Assembly: GCF_009931655.1 (NCBI RefSeq)
Contig: NZ_CP047984.1
Location: 2,745,001 to 2,809,000, forward strand
Reading direction: 5' to 3'
Length of the DNA stretch: 64,000 bases
Source: Pontibacter russatus
GTDB taxonomy: Bacteria; Bacteroidota; Bacteroidia; Cytophagales; Hymenobacteraceae
Shown: piece by piece, positions 36,015-45,306 of the stretch
Numbering within the stretch: position 1 is the first letter of the stretch
Layout of the letters: each line of letters begins with the position of its first letter
Made by a program: the position numbers and the translations under genes
Notes under the pieces: generated by a model
Told to the model about the DNA's origin: nothing
The model's input: only the letters and a program-made list of their open reading frames with translations
Databases searched by the model: none

Positions 36015-36407
36015 ATGGCGAAAGCAGGCATTACAGCATGGGCATATGTACTGGCGGCCGCATTGGCGGTGGCCGGCTGCAAGCCGGGCATATCACCCAT
36101 GATTCCGGAAGGCGCCACCGCCAATGCCATGGGCGCCCCTTGGCTGAACGAGCTGATACAGCAATTGCAGGAGGAGAAACCTGCCAACCCGCCCGCCAAA
36201 ATCTACCGCTACACTTACCACGACCAGGAAGTATACTACCTGACCAGCCGCTGCTGCGATGTGCCCTCCAAGCTATGTGACATGTACGGCAACGTGCTGT
36301 GCCAACCCGACGGCGGCATAACGGGGAAGGGTGACGGCCGCTGCCCCGACTTTTTTGAGGCGCGCGAACACGAGACTTTAATTTGGGAAGATAAACGAGA
36401 ACAATAA
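36015..36407 (+). CDS. DUF6970-type lipoprotein
   Basis: A 130-residue lipoprotein. The signal sequence has a lipobox (LAVAGC), then the domain PWLNELIQQL, PPAKIYRYTY, YYLTSRCCDVPSKL and QPDGGITGKGDGRCPDFF. These cysteine- and glycine-containing motifs match a Bacteroidota family of unknown function (DUF6970, from memory). TACCTTTG at 35985-35992 could be its -7 box. It is probably co-transcribed with the DinB gene 6 nt downstream. Confidence 0.82.
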   Translation: MAKAGITAWAYVLAAALAVAGCKPGISPMIPEGATANAMGAPWLNELIQQLQEEKPANPPAKIYRYTYHDQEVYYLTSRCCDVPSKLCDMYGNVLCQPDGGITGKGDGRCPDFFEAREHETLIWEDKREQ

Positions 36408-36413
36408 GGAACC

Positions 36414-36890
36414 ATGACTGGAAACGACGTACTGAAAAACCTATCGGAATACAACATCTGGGCAAACCAGACCATGCTGGACGTGTTCAGCAGCCTGCCG
36501 GAGGTACCTGCCAACGCTGCCCGCCTGTTCAGCCACGCCCTGAACGCCCAGGCCATTTGGATTGCCCGCATCACCGGCACCGAAAGCCCGGTAAAGGTGT
36601 GGCAGGAGCACGACCTGGAGGAGCTGAAGAAGCTGCACCAGTATTCTTCGTATAAGATAGCGGAACTGGCGCAAAATGCCGATGAGGCCGAGTTTAACCG
36701 CCTGATAGACTACAGCAACAGCCTGGGCAACCAGTACAGCACCCGCGTGCTCGACATCCTGACGCACGCCTTCAACCACGCCACCTACCACCGCGCCCAG
36801 ACCGCCACCGACCTGCGCAAGAACGGCCACACCCCGCCCAACACCGACTACGTGACCTACGTGCGGGAACTGATGGGGCAGGTGTTTTAG
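36414..36890 (+). CDS. DinB family protein
   Basis: A 158-residue four-helix metalloprotein of the DinB/YfiT group. The metal-binding histidines are visible in FSHALNAQAIW and LTHAFNHATYHRAQ. Such proteins act as thiol (bacillithiol-type) transferases or have unknown roles. It starts 6 nt after the DUF6970 lipoprotein. A strong bidirectional terminator follows. Confidence 0.88.
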   Translation: MTGNDVLKNLSEYNIWANQTMLDVFSSLPEVPANAARLFSHALNAQAIWIARITGTESPVKVWQEHDLEELKKLHQYSSYKIAELAQNADEAEFNRLIDYSNSLGNQYSTRVLDILTHAFNHATYHRAQTATDLRKNGHTPPNTDYVTYVRELMGQVF

Positions 36891-36923
36891 GACGTCGGAT
36901 TTTAGACGTTAGACACAGGATTC

Positions 36924-36972
36924 CATATATAAAAAGGAGCGCTTTCATCGGAAGCGCTCCTTTTTATATATG
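36924..36972. terminator. bidirectional 21-bp hairpin terminator
   Basis: Arms 36924-36944 and 36952-36972 are perfect complements (core AAGGAGCGCTT) with A- and T-rich ends on both sides. It serves the convergent DinB and DUF4382 genes. Just upstream (36891-36925) is a short GGATTTTAGACGTTAGACA stretch like the repeat at 45.7 kb. Confidence 0.9.
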
Positions 36973-36987
36973 GGACAGTTACAGTTC

Positions 36988-37785
36988 TTACTCCTGCGGC
37001 AGTTCAATGGTGCCGAGGTCTTTTATCTGGTCTTTCGTTACACTCACGTTTTCGACGGTTGTGTCGTGTGCAGCATCTTCGGTATAGAATTTAACGGTAT
37101 AGGCTCCTGCCTCCACGCCTTTGATGAGGAAGTCGCCGTTATCGTTGGCAAAGCCCCCGATGGTATCATTGGCCGCTGAAATAACATAGATGCCCGGCTT
37201 GTATTCGGCGGGCGTTACCTTGCCCCGGATGCCGCCCGCAATGGCCTGCGTGATGGTGCGCACCACCGGCTTTAGGTTATATTGTCCGTTACCCCTTGCC
37301 ACCACCGACTTGGCCGCGTCGAAGTCCAGCAGCACCATATAGGTCACGTCGCTCTCGAGGTCGGCATTTAGCTGAAGTTTTACCCCGGAGGTCTGGCCGC
37401 TTGGCGTTTTCAGGTCTACCACTGAGCCGTCTTTCAGCTTAAGCGTGTTGTCGTCGCCCAGTATCAGCCTGATCTGGGAGATATGGCCTGCCGGGAGGTT
37501 GGCGCTGGCCAGCAACGTGTCGCGGCCGTTCGCGAAATCCAGCAGGTTATATATGCCCGGGTGAATCTCATCGAGTGTAATCCAGCCGCTTTCGTTGTCT
37601 TCGTCCTCCTTGTGCACCTGCACCGACTCAATCTCCACGTTTACCTCCTCATAATCGCCGGGGGCGTCGGTGAGTCGGACTTCCATCCGGGAGGTGCCGG
37701 TGCTGTCGTCTGTGTCACTGTCGCATGCGCTGAAACCAAGCAGCAGGGCGCTGAGCAGGAAGGGAATGATGTGCTTTCTTTTCAT
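36988..37785 (-). CDS. DUF4382 lipoprotein
   Basis: A 265-residue surface or periplasmic lipoprotein. The lipobox is LLGFSAC (Cys near residue 21). The DUF4382 domain starts MEVRLTDAPGDYEEVNVEI and has NLLDFANGRDTLLASANLPAG, HISQIRLILGDDN and YMVLLDFDAAKSVV. A C-terminal carboxypeptidase-regulatory-like beta domain follows (GGIRGKVTPAEYKPG ... IKGVEAGAYTVKF). Function unknown; common in Bacteroidota. Confidence 0.9.
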   Translation of the reverse strand: MKRKHIIPFLLSALLLGFSACDSDTDDSTGTSRMEVRLTDAPGDYEEVNVEIESVQVHKEDEDNESGWITLDEIHPGIYNLLDFANGRDTLLASANLPAGHISQIRLILGDDNTLKLKDGSVVDLKTPSGQTSGVKLQLNADLESDVTYMVLLDFDAAKSVVARGNGQYNLKPVVRTITQAIAGGIRGKVTPAEYKPGIYVISAANDTIGGFANDNGDFLIKGVEAGAYTVKFYTEDAAHDTTVENVSVTKDQIKDLGTIELPQE

Positions 37786-37884
37786 ATATAAATTGTATTA
37801 AGTTAAACCCTTATTCGGGCAAAATCGCATCCGTTATACGGCAAAACGAGAAATAGTTGCATTACAATATATAGAAAGGCAAAA

Positions 37885-37922
37885 ATAAAAGCCAGCAGAC
37901 GAGTTGATCTGCTGGCTTTTAT
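37885..37922 (-). terminator. 15-bp hairpin terminator after the AsmA-like gene
   Basis: ATAAAAGCCAGCAGA (37885-37899) pairs with 37908-37922 around 8 nt; on the minus strand the stem ends in TTTTAT. Confidence 0.85.
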
Positions 37923-37966
37923 ATATGGAATCATATATAAGCAGGCATCAACCTGCTTCGCTGTTC

Positions 37967-40900
37967 CTATTGGTTGGCCCCTGCCTTTGTGGTGTCGGGG
38001 GTGGCTGCCGGCTTGGAAAGCTGCCGCAGGAAGCCGCCCACCTTGTCGGTGGCCTGCTTCTTAAGCTGCTGCTGCGCCTCCAGGCGCTTTTTCTCCAGTT
38101 CCTGCTGCGCCTTCAGCTCCAGCTCGGCTCTCCTGCGCGCCAGCTCGTTCTCCAAGCTGTCCTGCAACTGCTGCTTGCGCTGGTCCACCCGTTGCTTGGC
38201 CTCTTCCAACTTGTTCTGCACCACGCTCTGCACTACATCGGCTGCCTTCTCTTTCACGGAGCCGCCCGCCAGCGAAACCCGCGGATCGGAGTAAGTGCCG
38301 CCCACGTTCAGCTTCAGTGTGACGCGCTCCGAGCTTGCCAGGCTCTCGTTGCCGAGCAGGCTCGCGAGGCGGGTGTTCAGCTCGCGGCCCACTTTGCCGG
38401 CGGGCACATCCAGCGCGGTCACGTAGTCAATGCTGCCGTCGGCGCCGGTGCTGCCGCCCACCGACATGCCAATGTTGCCGACATCCAGCTTAAAGGGCTT
38501 CACCACCAGCTTACCGTCCACAATCTGGGCATTGATCACCTTGTTCTCGATCACAAAGTTCTTCAGCTCCTCGAAGTGCGTCAGGTTGCTGATCTTGTCT
38601 ACAATCGGCACATTGTTTATCGCCGCCCGCAGCACCTTGATCACGCCAGTGCCATCCAGCGTCTTGAACACCGGCACCATGTCCTGGCCAAGCTCACCCG
38701 CAAACGCGAAGTTGGTGGAGAACTTGCCCTCCAGCACCTTGGCGATCGGGGCGAAGGCCTGCACCGTGTTGAAAGAATTAAACGCTTCTTTGAAGCCCAG
38801 GTCCTGTATATCCAGTTTCATATCGAACAGGGGCTGCTGCAGGCTCTGGGTGTTGTAGCTGCCGCTGGTGGCGAAGGTCGCGCCCAGCGTGTTGAACGTT
38901 ATGTCGTTCAGCTTCGCCACCTTGTCCTTCACCTGCACCTGCCCTTTCATGTTGGCCAGCTTCAGGTTGTCGTACAGCACTTGCTTCGCGCTGATGTTCA
39001 GGGCCACGTCGAGGTTGGCGGGCACTTCCACCACGCCTGCCGCGGCTTCCTCCACAGGCTCTCCGGTATCCTCATCCACCATCCACTCGTTCACGTCAAA
39101 GCGGTTCGAGCTGATGTTGAAGGTGCCGCGCAGGGGCTGGTTGTCTTCCAGGGCATAGCCTATATAGTTCGAGAGGCTGCCGCTGGCCTGTATATCGCTC
39201 TTGCCCAGGCTGCCGCTCATGCTCTGCAGGTTGATGCGCTCGTTGTTGAACGTGGCGTTGGCCTTGTCTATCTTCATGCCCTGCGGCAGGTCGGTGCTCA
39301 CAAAAGTCAGGTTGTTGACAGCCATGGTGCCGTTGGCGGTGATGTTGTTGTACTTCTCGGCCTCAATGTCGCTCATCTTGCCTTTGGCAGCCACGTCCGC
39401 GTTGATGCGGCCGGCAAGCGTCATGTTCTCGAGCGGGAATATCTTGGTGAGTTTGGTCAGGTCGAGGATGCCTTTGATGCGGCCATCGAACGCGGGCTGG
39501 TCTATGCCCTCCACCAGCATCCGGCCCTCCAGCGGCTCCCCGTCGAGGTTCATGTTAAAGCGCTCGATGTTGATGCGGGTATCGTCGGTGTTGCCGGTGG
39601 TGTTGCGGATGTTCGTCACCATGTTCAGGTCCTGGATGGGCGCCGGGAAATCCTTTGACTTCACGTAGCCGTTGGTCAGGTTCAGGTCGGCGTCTATCAC
39701 GGGCATGCTGGTCTCGGAGTAGGTGCCTTTGGCGTCGGCATCCACTTTCAGCAGGCCGCGCAGCGTCATATCCTCCACCGGAAATACTTTTGTCATCTCC
39801 GCCAGGTCCACGTTCGCCTTCACGTTGCCATCCACCTGCATCGTCTCCAGGCCCTTTATTGTCATTTTCGCATCCACGGGGTTCTTGCCGAGGTCGAGGT
39901 GGAACTGGCGCACGTCGATGTTGGTGTTGGCCATTTCGCCGTCGCGGCTGTCCACGCTCATGTCCACGTTGATGTTGCGGGCGGCCTCCGGCAGGTCCGG
40001 GTACTTGAACATGCCGTCTATTATTTTCAGGTCCACGCCGTAACCGGGCATGAGGGTGTCGAGCATGCGGCCTTTCAGGTAGCCTTCAAAGCTCAGCTTT
40101 CCCTCCGTTTTGATATCCTCGAACTGCTCGCTGTACATGCCCGGCACCACCGACAGCACGTTGCGGAAATCCGTTTCGGTGGCGGTAAAGGTCAGGTCCA
40201 TGTCAATCGCCTCGTCTGGCATCAGGATGGTTCCGGCAAACTTGAACGGAAATTCATTCACCCGGATGTTGTTGTCCTTGAACGTGTACAGCGACTTATC
40301 CAGGTCCATGGCCATGGTTACGTCGGCATCGAGTTTGGCATTCTCCAGGTAATTCACCCCGTCGTAAGTCATGATGAAGCGCTCGGCGGTGGTCTGCGAC
40401 ACCATATCAAACACATTCTGCTCAAAGTCGCCGCTGCCGGTGTGGTTCACGTTATAGCCCGCCATGCCGAACGGGATGCTCAGGTCGTCGTAATAGAGCG
40501 TGCCGTTGTTCACCTCCCAGCCTTTGATGGCCATTTTGAAGTCGCTGGCAGCCGTGTCGGCGGGCGTCTCGGCGGCAGAATCGGCGAGCATGATGTCCCA
40601 GTTGGCTTTGCCGCTCTTGAGCACAATAAGTCGTATCACCGGTTCGTCTAAGGTAATGGAGTTCACCTTCAGCTCGTCGCCCGAAATCACGCTCATCAGG
40701 TTCAGCCCCATCCGGAAGGAGGGGATTTGGGCCAGCGTGTCGGTGGCGAAGGAGTCTTTGCCGATCACGGACAGGTTCTCCACGCCCAGCGACAGGTTCG
40801 GGAAGTTGCGGAAGAGCGAGAGGCTCACGTCGTCTGTTTCGTAGACCACCCGGGCGTTAATGTTCCGGGCAATCTCTTGGTCCAGGGCCAGCTTGATTTT

Positions 40901-40984
40901 ATCTTTGAAAAAAAGAGGCACTAACGCCGCTGCGGCAAACAGCAGGGCCAGGAAGACAAAAAAGCCGATGGCTACTTTTTTCAT
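37967..40984 (-). CDS. AsmA-like protein
   Basis: A 1005-residue envelope protein with an N-terminal anchor (residues 3-25, VAIGFFVFLALLFAAAALV). A long beta-rich body has many repeats of the form LxxxxLxGxxxLxxxxKG and the AsmA C-terminal motif (LDGTGVIKVLRAAINNVPIVDKI). A charged coiled coil follows at about 925-985 (EEAKQRVDQRKQQLQD). AsmA/TamB-type proteins carry lipids between membranes and keep outer-membrane integrity (family knowledge). It is divergent from porP. Confidence 0.9.
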   Translation of the reverse strand: MKKVAIGFFVFLALLFAAAALVPLFFKDKIKLALDQEIARNINARVVYETDDVSLSLFRNFPNLSLGVENLSVIGKDSFATDTLAQIPSFRMGLNLMSVISGDELKVNSITLDEPVIRLIVLKSGKANWDIMLADSAAETPADTAASDFKMAIKGWEVNNGTLYYDDLSIPFGMAGYNVNHTGSGDFEQNVFDMVSQTTAERFIMTYDGVNYLENAKLDADVTMAMDLDKSLYTFKDNNIRVNEFPFKFAGTILMPDEAIDMDLTFTATETDFRNVLSVVPGMYSEQFEDIKTEGKLSFEGYLKGRMLDTLMPGYGVDLKIIDGMFKYPDLPEAARNINVDMSVDSRDGEMANTNIDVRQFHLDLGKNPVDAKMTIKGLETMQVDGNVKANVDLAEMTKVFPVEDMTLRGLLKVDADAKGTYSETSMPVIDADLNLTNGYVKSKDFPAPIQDLNMVTNIRNTTGNTDDTRINIERFNMNLDGEPLEGRMLVEGIDQPAFDGRIKGILDLTKLTKIFPLENMTLAGRINADVAAKGKMSDIEAEKYNNITANGTMAVNNLTFVSTDLPQGMKIDKANATFNNERINLQSMSGSLGKSDIQASGSLSNYIGYALEDNQPLRGTFNISSNRFDVNEWMVDEDTGEPVEEAAAGVVEVPANLDVALNISAKQVLYDNLKLANMKGQVQVKDKVAKLNDITFNTLGATFATSGSYNTQSLQQPLFDMKLDIQDLGFKEAFNSFNTVQAFAPIAKVLEGKFSTNFAFAGELGQDMVPVFKTLDGTGVIKVLRAAINNVPIVDKISNLTHFEELKNFVIENKVINAQIVDGKLVVKPFKLDVGNIGMSVGGSTGADGSIDYVTALDVPAGKVGRELNTRLASLLGNESLASSERVTLKLNVGGTYSDPRVSLAGGSVKEKAADVVQSVVQNKLEEAKQRVDQRKQQLQDSLENELARRRAELELKAQQELEKKRLEAQQQLKKQATDKVGGFLRQLSKPAATPDTTKAGANQ

Positions 40985-41132
40985 ATATAAAACGGGTCTT
41001 TTCGTGGTGGATTTTGCTCTAAATAACGTTACAGTAAGGCTGATTAGCTAAAACCGTGCTAATTTATATATACGTTCCGCAGGAACATATTCTTCCTATT
41101 ACAGCGCTGCAGCGAGTTTGTTTGGTATACGC

Positions 41133-42146
41133 ATGGGTATAAAAAAGACTTTGATAATGTGCGTGTGCTGTCTGTGCGCCTATATGGCCGCGGCGCAGGA
41201 CGTACACCTTACCCAGCAGTACGCCAACCGCCTGTCCCTCAACCCTGCTTTCGCTGGCATAAACAGCCCCTGGAGCGTGGCGCTCGCGCACCGCAACCAA
41301 TGGCCTGCGCTCAACGGCTCCTTCGTCACCAACCAGCTTGCCGCCGACTTCAGGCTGCCAGAAACCAAGAGCGCCCTCAGCCTGCTGGTGCAGCAGGACC
41401 GCGCCGGGGTGGGCGGCCTGCAGAAATGGCAGCTCTCGGGCGGCTATGCTTACCACACCAACCTCTCCTCCAAATGGGCCATGTCGGCGGGCCTGCAGGC
41501 GTCGGCGGCCTCATTGCGCGTCAATTACGATAACCTGGTGTTCGGCGACCAGCTCACTGACAACGGAAAAGTGGCCGTGTCGTCGGCGGAGGCCAGCACG
41601 TTTGAGCCCAGCTTCTATATGGACTTTACGGTAGGCGGGCTTCTGTATACGGACCAGTTCTGGGTCGGGCTTACCGCGGCCCACCTCAACCGGCCCGACT
41701 ACGGCTTTAACCAGGAAACCGCGCTGCCCCTGCGGTTCACTGCCATCGCCGGATATAAATTTTATGCTAAATCGTATGAGGAGCAGGGCCAGTTGTTCGA
41801 GCTGAGTTTTTCCCCGGCGGTTACATTTATCCACCAGCAAAATTTAAACCGCTTGGACTTAGGCATATATACTATTTACACGCCCCTCACGTTAGGACTC
41901 ATATACAAAGGTGTGCCGGTGACGGGTGGAACTATACAGGACCAGACGGTGTCCATCATAGCGGGCCTGCAGCTGCGGAACGTGCGCGTTGGCTACAGCC
42001 ACGACCTTGGATTGCAGGGTTTTAGCGCAGAGGCCGGCGGCGCAAACGAAATTTCACTCGTTTTTGAACCGTCCGGCATTAACAAATTGTTTGAAAGCCG
42101 CTTAGGCCGCAAATTAAACCGAAACATTGTTTGTCCGGCATTCTGA
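41133..42146 (+). CDS. PorP/SprF family type IX secretion protein
   Basis: A 337-residue outer-membrane beta-barrel of the PorP/SprF family. After the signal peptide (ending AYMAAAQ) comes the family start DVHLTQQYANRLSLNPAFAG. The barrel motif is LAADFRLPETKSALSLLVQQDRAG and the end is KLNRNIVCPAF-like. PorP attaches to the T9SS ring or to cell-surface adhesins. It is followed by a GldJ-like lipoprotein, as in T9SS loci, but no gldL/M/N follow. ATG at 41133; the longer frame would need a TTG. Confidence 0.9.
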   Translation: MGIKKTLIMCVCCLCAYMAAAQDVHLTQQYANRLSLNPAFAGINSPWSVALAHRNQWPALNGSFVTNQLAADFRLPETKSALSLLVQQDRAGVGGLQKWQLSGGYAYHTNLSSKWAMSAGLQASAASLRVNYDNLVFGDQLTDNGKVAVSSAEASTFEPSFYMDFTVGGLLYTDQFWVGLTAAHLNRPDYGFNQETALPLRFTAIAGYKFYAKSYEEQGQLFELSFSPAVTFIHQQNLNRLDLGIYTIYTPLTLGLIYKGVPVTGGTIQDQTVSIIAGLQLRNVRVGYSHDLGLQGFSAEAGGANEISLVFEPSGINKLFESRLGRKLNRNIVCPAF

Positions 42147-42209
42147 TTTTATTTATAATTGCACATTAAATTCCGTTACAAGAACCTTATCTTAATTGGG
42201 TACTATTTT

Positions 42210-43448
42210 ATGAAGTTAATTAAGTATTTATCAGCCGCGGTGATGGGAGGATTCCTCCTGGCCTCCTGCTCCAAGGGAGGGCAACCGACCAGTACTGACC
42301 CTGGCGACTACAGTAGCGCCACCGGTATTGAGTACGGGGAGGATGAAGAGGCTTTCGCGGTGCCGGATTACGCTGAGTTCCCGCAGGGGCCCGGCCTGGT
42401 GTTCATCGAGGGCGGCCGCACGGTGCTCGGCTCGATGGAGGAGGACATCGCCATGACGCGCGACAACGTGGAGCGCACGGTAACGGTGGCCTCTTTCTAT
42501 ATGGACGAAACGGAGGTGGCGAACATTCACTGGCTGGAGTACCTGCACTACCTGAAAAAGGACTCGCTGCCGGAAGTATACCAGGCGGCCCTGCCAGACA
42601 CTACGGTCTGGTCGCGGCAGCTTTCCTTCAACGACCCTTATGTAACCTATTACCTGCGTTACCCGGGCTTCCGCTTTTTCCCGGTGGTGGGCGTAAGCTG
42701 GCTGCAGGCAAATGATTTTTGTATCTGGCGCACAGCCAAAGTGAATGAGAACTTCGCGGCCCAGGAATCTGGCGGCGGCGGAGGAGGCGGCTTCCTGGGC
42801 ATCGGCGGAGGAGGCGGAGACGAGCCGGTGGCTGAGGGCGAGGCCCCGGGCATTGAGTCCGGGCTGGTGCTGCCGAACTACCGCCTCCCGACAGAGGCCG
42901 AGTGGGAGTATGCCGCGCAGGCCATGATCGGTACGCAGTACAACGAGGACGAAAACCAGAACAACCGGCGCCTTTACCCTTGGGATGGCCACCAGGTGCG
43001 CAACCCTTACGGCAAGGAGATGGGCAAGTTTATGGCTAACTTCAAGCGTGGCCGCGGCGACTATGCTGGTATCGCGGGCTCTCTCAACGACGGCGCCATG
43101 ATCACGGACTATATCTACAGCTACCCGCCAAACGACTTCGGCTTGTACAACATGGCCGGAAACGTGAACGAGTGGGTGCAGGACATATACCGCCCGCTCT
43201 CTTACCAGGATGTAGAGGACCTGAACCCTTTCCGCAGAGACGGCTACCTGGATGAGGCGGAGAACTACGATTCAAGCGAGGGATACCACTCCCTGATCAA
43301 CGACGAGGTTCGCGTGTTCAAGGGCGGCTCCTGGAAAGACGTGGCTTACTGGCTGTCTCCCGGCACACGCCGCTTCATGGCCCAGGACTCCGCCACCGCT
43401 ACCATCGGTTTCCGATGCGCCATGATCAACGCCGGATCAAACAAGTAA
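42210..43448 (+). CDS. gldJ: GldJ-like gliding/T9SS lipoprotein (SUMF1 fold)
   Basis: A 412-residue lipoprotein with a lipobox (FLLASC, C20) and a formylglycine-enzyme-like (SUMF1) fold. The start has TGIEYGEDEEAFAVPDY, which fits GldJ better than GldK (PorK). Other parts are GPGLVFIEGGRTVLGSMEED, FYMDETEVANIHWLEYLHY and NYRLPTEAEWEYAA. Further on come GLYNMAGNVNEWVQDIY, GGSWKDVAYWLSPGTRR and TIGFRCAM. GldJ stabilises the T9SS/gliding machinery and regulates GldK (known in Flavobacterium). Residues about 187-214 are an unusual glycine-rich insertion. It lies 63 nt after porP, so it is probably co-transcribed with porP. The gldK assignment is the main alternative. Confidence 0.82.
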   Translation: MKLIKYLSAAVMGGFLLASCSKGGQPTSTDPGDYSSATGIEYGEDEEAFAVPDYAEFPQGPGLVFIEGGRTVLGSMEEDIAMTRDNVERTVTVASFYMDETEVANIHWLEYLHYLKKDSLPEVYQAALPDTTVWSRQLSFNDPYVTYYLRYPGFRFFPVVGVSWLQANDFCIWRTAKVNENFAAQESGGGGGGGFLGIGGGGGDEPVAEGEAPGIESGLVLPNYRLPTEAEWEYAAQAMIGTQYNEDENQNNRRLYPWDGHQVRNPYGKEMGKFMANFKRGRGDYAGIAGSLNDGAMITDYIYSYPPNDFGLYNMAGNVNEWVQDIYRPLSYQDVEDLNPFRRDGYLDEAENYDSSEGYHSLINDEVRVFKGGSWKDVAYWLSPGTRRFMAQDSATATIGFRCAMINAGSNK

Positions 43449-43471
43449 GCGCTTTAACCCTTACCCTATAT

Positions 43472-43501
43472 AAAAAGCCCGGAAGCAGTTCCGGGCTTTT
43501 T
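43472..43501 (+). terminator. 13-bp hairpin terminator after gldJ
   Basis: AAAAAGCCCGGAA (43472-43484) pairs with 43489-43501 (TTCCGGGCTTTTT) around GCAG: a textbook rho-independent terminator with a T-run. Confidence 0.93.
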
Positions 43502-43529
43502 GCTTTATATCGATCGTAACACCTTATGT

Positions 43530-44006
43530 ATGAGCGAGCAGGAAAAAACACATAAAATCATCTTCCGCTTTCACAGCAGCCTTTTCGGGAGAGAGATGGT
43601 GGAGACGCTCTGGGCACTGGAAGTAGATACAGCCCAAGGCCTATATAAAATAGACAGCATTCCGTACTACGTGCCGCTCATTGCCACGGAAGATGTGGTG
43701 CGGGCCATATATAACCAGATGGAGGAGGGCCTGCTGTACCAGGAAACCGTCACGCCATCCGGCAACTCTACAATTCAGGTGATCCGCCAAAGCGAGGAAA
43801 CGCCGCTGCTGGACCTGCGTAAGGCGTTCGCAGCGTTAGGGTGCCTGTCGGTGGAAGTGAATGAGGATTTCTTTGTGCTGGAGGTGTCAGCTAATGTGAA
43901 TTATGCCGTAGTGAAGGAAAAACTAGACGAGTTGGAGCAGCAGGGGGAAGTAGAGTATGCGGAGCCGTGTTTGTCGGACATCCACCGGGAGCAGACGAGC
44001 GCGTAA
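43530..44006 (+). CDS. DUF4265 domain protein
   Basis: A 158-residue soluble protein. Family features are KIIFRFHSSLFGREMVETLWA, YKIDSIPYYVPLIATEDVV and PSGNSTIQVIRQ. No enzymatic role known. ATG at 43530 was chosen; the reading frame extends ten codons upstream, into the terminator region of gldJ, which is unlikely to be coding. Confidence 0.8.
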   Translation: MSEQEKTHKIIFRFHSSLFGREMVETLWALEVDTAQGLYKIDSIPYYVPLIATEDVVRAIYNQMEEGLLYQETVTPSGNSTIQVIRQSEETPLLDLRKAFAALGCLSVEVNEDFFVLEVSANVNYAVVKEKLDELEQQGEVEYAEPCLSDIHREQTSA

Positions 44007-44095
44007 AATTAGTAACCTGGGCTGTTTATATATAGCTCTATATATAGAAGAGGAATAGTTAAGAGCGGCACACCTTACTTAACATTCAAATTTCT

Positions 44096-44782
44096 CTACG
44101 CTGCCGCAATCGTCGCCACGCTTACCTCGGCGGCGCCCGCCGCCAGCAGTGCCACCGCACAGGCCTCTAACGTCGCGCCGGTCGTCATCACATCGTCTAC
44201 CAGCAGCACGCGCTTGCCCTGCACCAACTCCGGCTGCGGCACCTGAAACACCTGCTCCACGTTCTGCCACCTGTCGAAGCGGCTCTTGCTTGTCTGGGTA
44301 GAGGTATCGATAGCCCTATATAGGGCCTTGCCGTTGTGCGGGAGTTGCAGGGCGTCGGCCAGCCCTTTGGCAAAGCTCTCGGCCTGGTTATAGCCGCGCC
44401 GGCGCAGTTTGTGCCTGTGCAGCGGCACCGGCACTACGAGGTCAAACTGTTCGGAATACTGGTAGTCGGAGAGGAGGGAGCCGTAGCGCTGCCCCAGGTG
44501 CTCGCCCAGTTCCTTCGCCCCCTTATATTTGAGCCTGTGCAGCAGCCGTTGCACCCGGCCCTTGGGCATAAAGTGCAGGTAGGCAAACGCAAAGCGCACC
44601 GGCACCTTGCCCCAGAACCTGCGCTGCAGCGGGTTTAGCTCCGTTGCTCCATGTACATGCGTGTCGGTGTAAGGGAGTTTCACGCTGCACTTGGTGCAGA
44701 TGTATTTCTCACCTCGGGCCATGGACCCGTCGCAGGCGTAGCAGCTCTGCGGGAACAGCAGCGAAAGCAGGTCGTCGAACAT
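44096..44782 (-). CDS. ComF family protein (phosphoribosyltransferase-like)
   Basis: A 228-residue protein. The N-terminal zinc-finger pattern is CYACDGSMARGEKYICTKC and the C-terminal PRPP-binding loop is VLLVDDVMTTGATL. Between them RRRGYNQAESFAKGL and VPVPLHRHKLR are typical of ComF. ComF is needed for DNA uptake in naturally competent bacteria; other competence genes are not seen here. Confidence 0.92.
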   Translation of the reverse strand: MFDDLLSLLFPQSCYACDGSMARGEKYICTKCSVKLPYTDTHVHGATELNPLQRRFWGKVPVRFAFAYLHFMPKGRVQRLLHRLKYKGAKELGEHLGQRYGSLLSDYQYSEQFDLVVPVPLHRHKLRRRGYNQAESFAKGLADALQLPHNGKALYRAIDTSTQTSKSRFDRWQNVEQVFQVPQPELVQGKRVLLVDDVMTTGATLEACAVALLAAGAAEVSVATIAAA

Positions 44783-44876
44783 GGGCAGGGAACCGCGGTT
44801 TAAGGGATTATGGTTAACTTTGCGAAATCATATATACCTTTCATAGCTTACGGGCAACAGCATATAATATATAACA

Positions 44877-45230
44877 ATGAGCTTAGTAGAAGAATTTAAC
44901 GACTACCGCACGCGCATGAACGAGCGCATCATGTCTTACGACAATAAAGTGATCAAACGTTTCTTCAACCTCGACACCAACACCTATGCCGAAGGCGCCC
45001 TGGATGTGAAAACAAAGGAGATGCTTGGGCTGGTGGCCTCGATGGTGCTGCGCTGCGACGACTGCATCAAGTACCACGTGGGCAAATGCCACGAAGAGGG
45101 CATCACCGACGAGCAGATCATGGAGGTGTTCTCCATCGCCAACCTCGTGGGCGGCTCCATCGTCATTCCGCACTTCAGGAGGGCCGTCGAGTACTGGGAA
45201 GAGCTGAAAGCGCGCGGCTCAGCCGAATAA
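44877..45230 (+). CDS. carboxymuconolactone decarboxylase / AhpD-like protein
   Basis: A 117-residue all-helical protein. CxxC in VLRCDDCIKYHVGKC (C60, C63, with H67) marks an AhpD-type thiol reductase rather than a decarboxylase. Length fits single-domain members. A TAACTTTG box at 44815-44822 may be its promoter. Probably supports peroxide or disulfide reduction. Confidence 0.88.
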   Translation: MSLVEEFNDYRTRMNERIMSYDNKVIKRFFNLDTNTYAEGALDVKTKEMLGLVASMVLRCDDCIKYHVGKCHEEGITDEQIMEVFSIANLVGGSIVIPHFRRAVEYWEELKARGSAE

Positions 45231-45306
45231 GCTACTGCTAATTGTTAGTTGTTGATTGTTTATATAGGAGAACAGACAATTAACAACTACTAATCAACAA
45301 TCAAAG

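Noticed and set aside
37904..39658. 584-codon plus-strand reading frame opposite the AsmA-like gene
   Set aside because: It is the shadow of the real minus-strand gene, with His/Val/Leu-rich low-complexity sequence and no family.
42210..43448. GldK (PorK) instead of GldJ
   Set aside because: The N-terminal TGxxY...FxVxDY layout and absence of gldL/M/N downstream fit GldJ better, although both share the SUMF1 fold.
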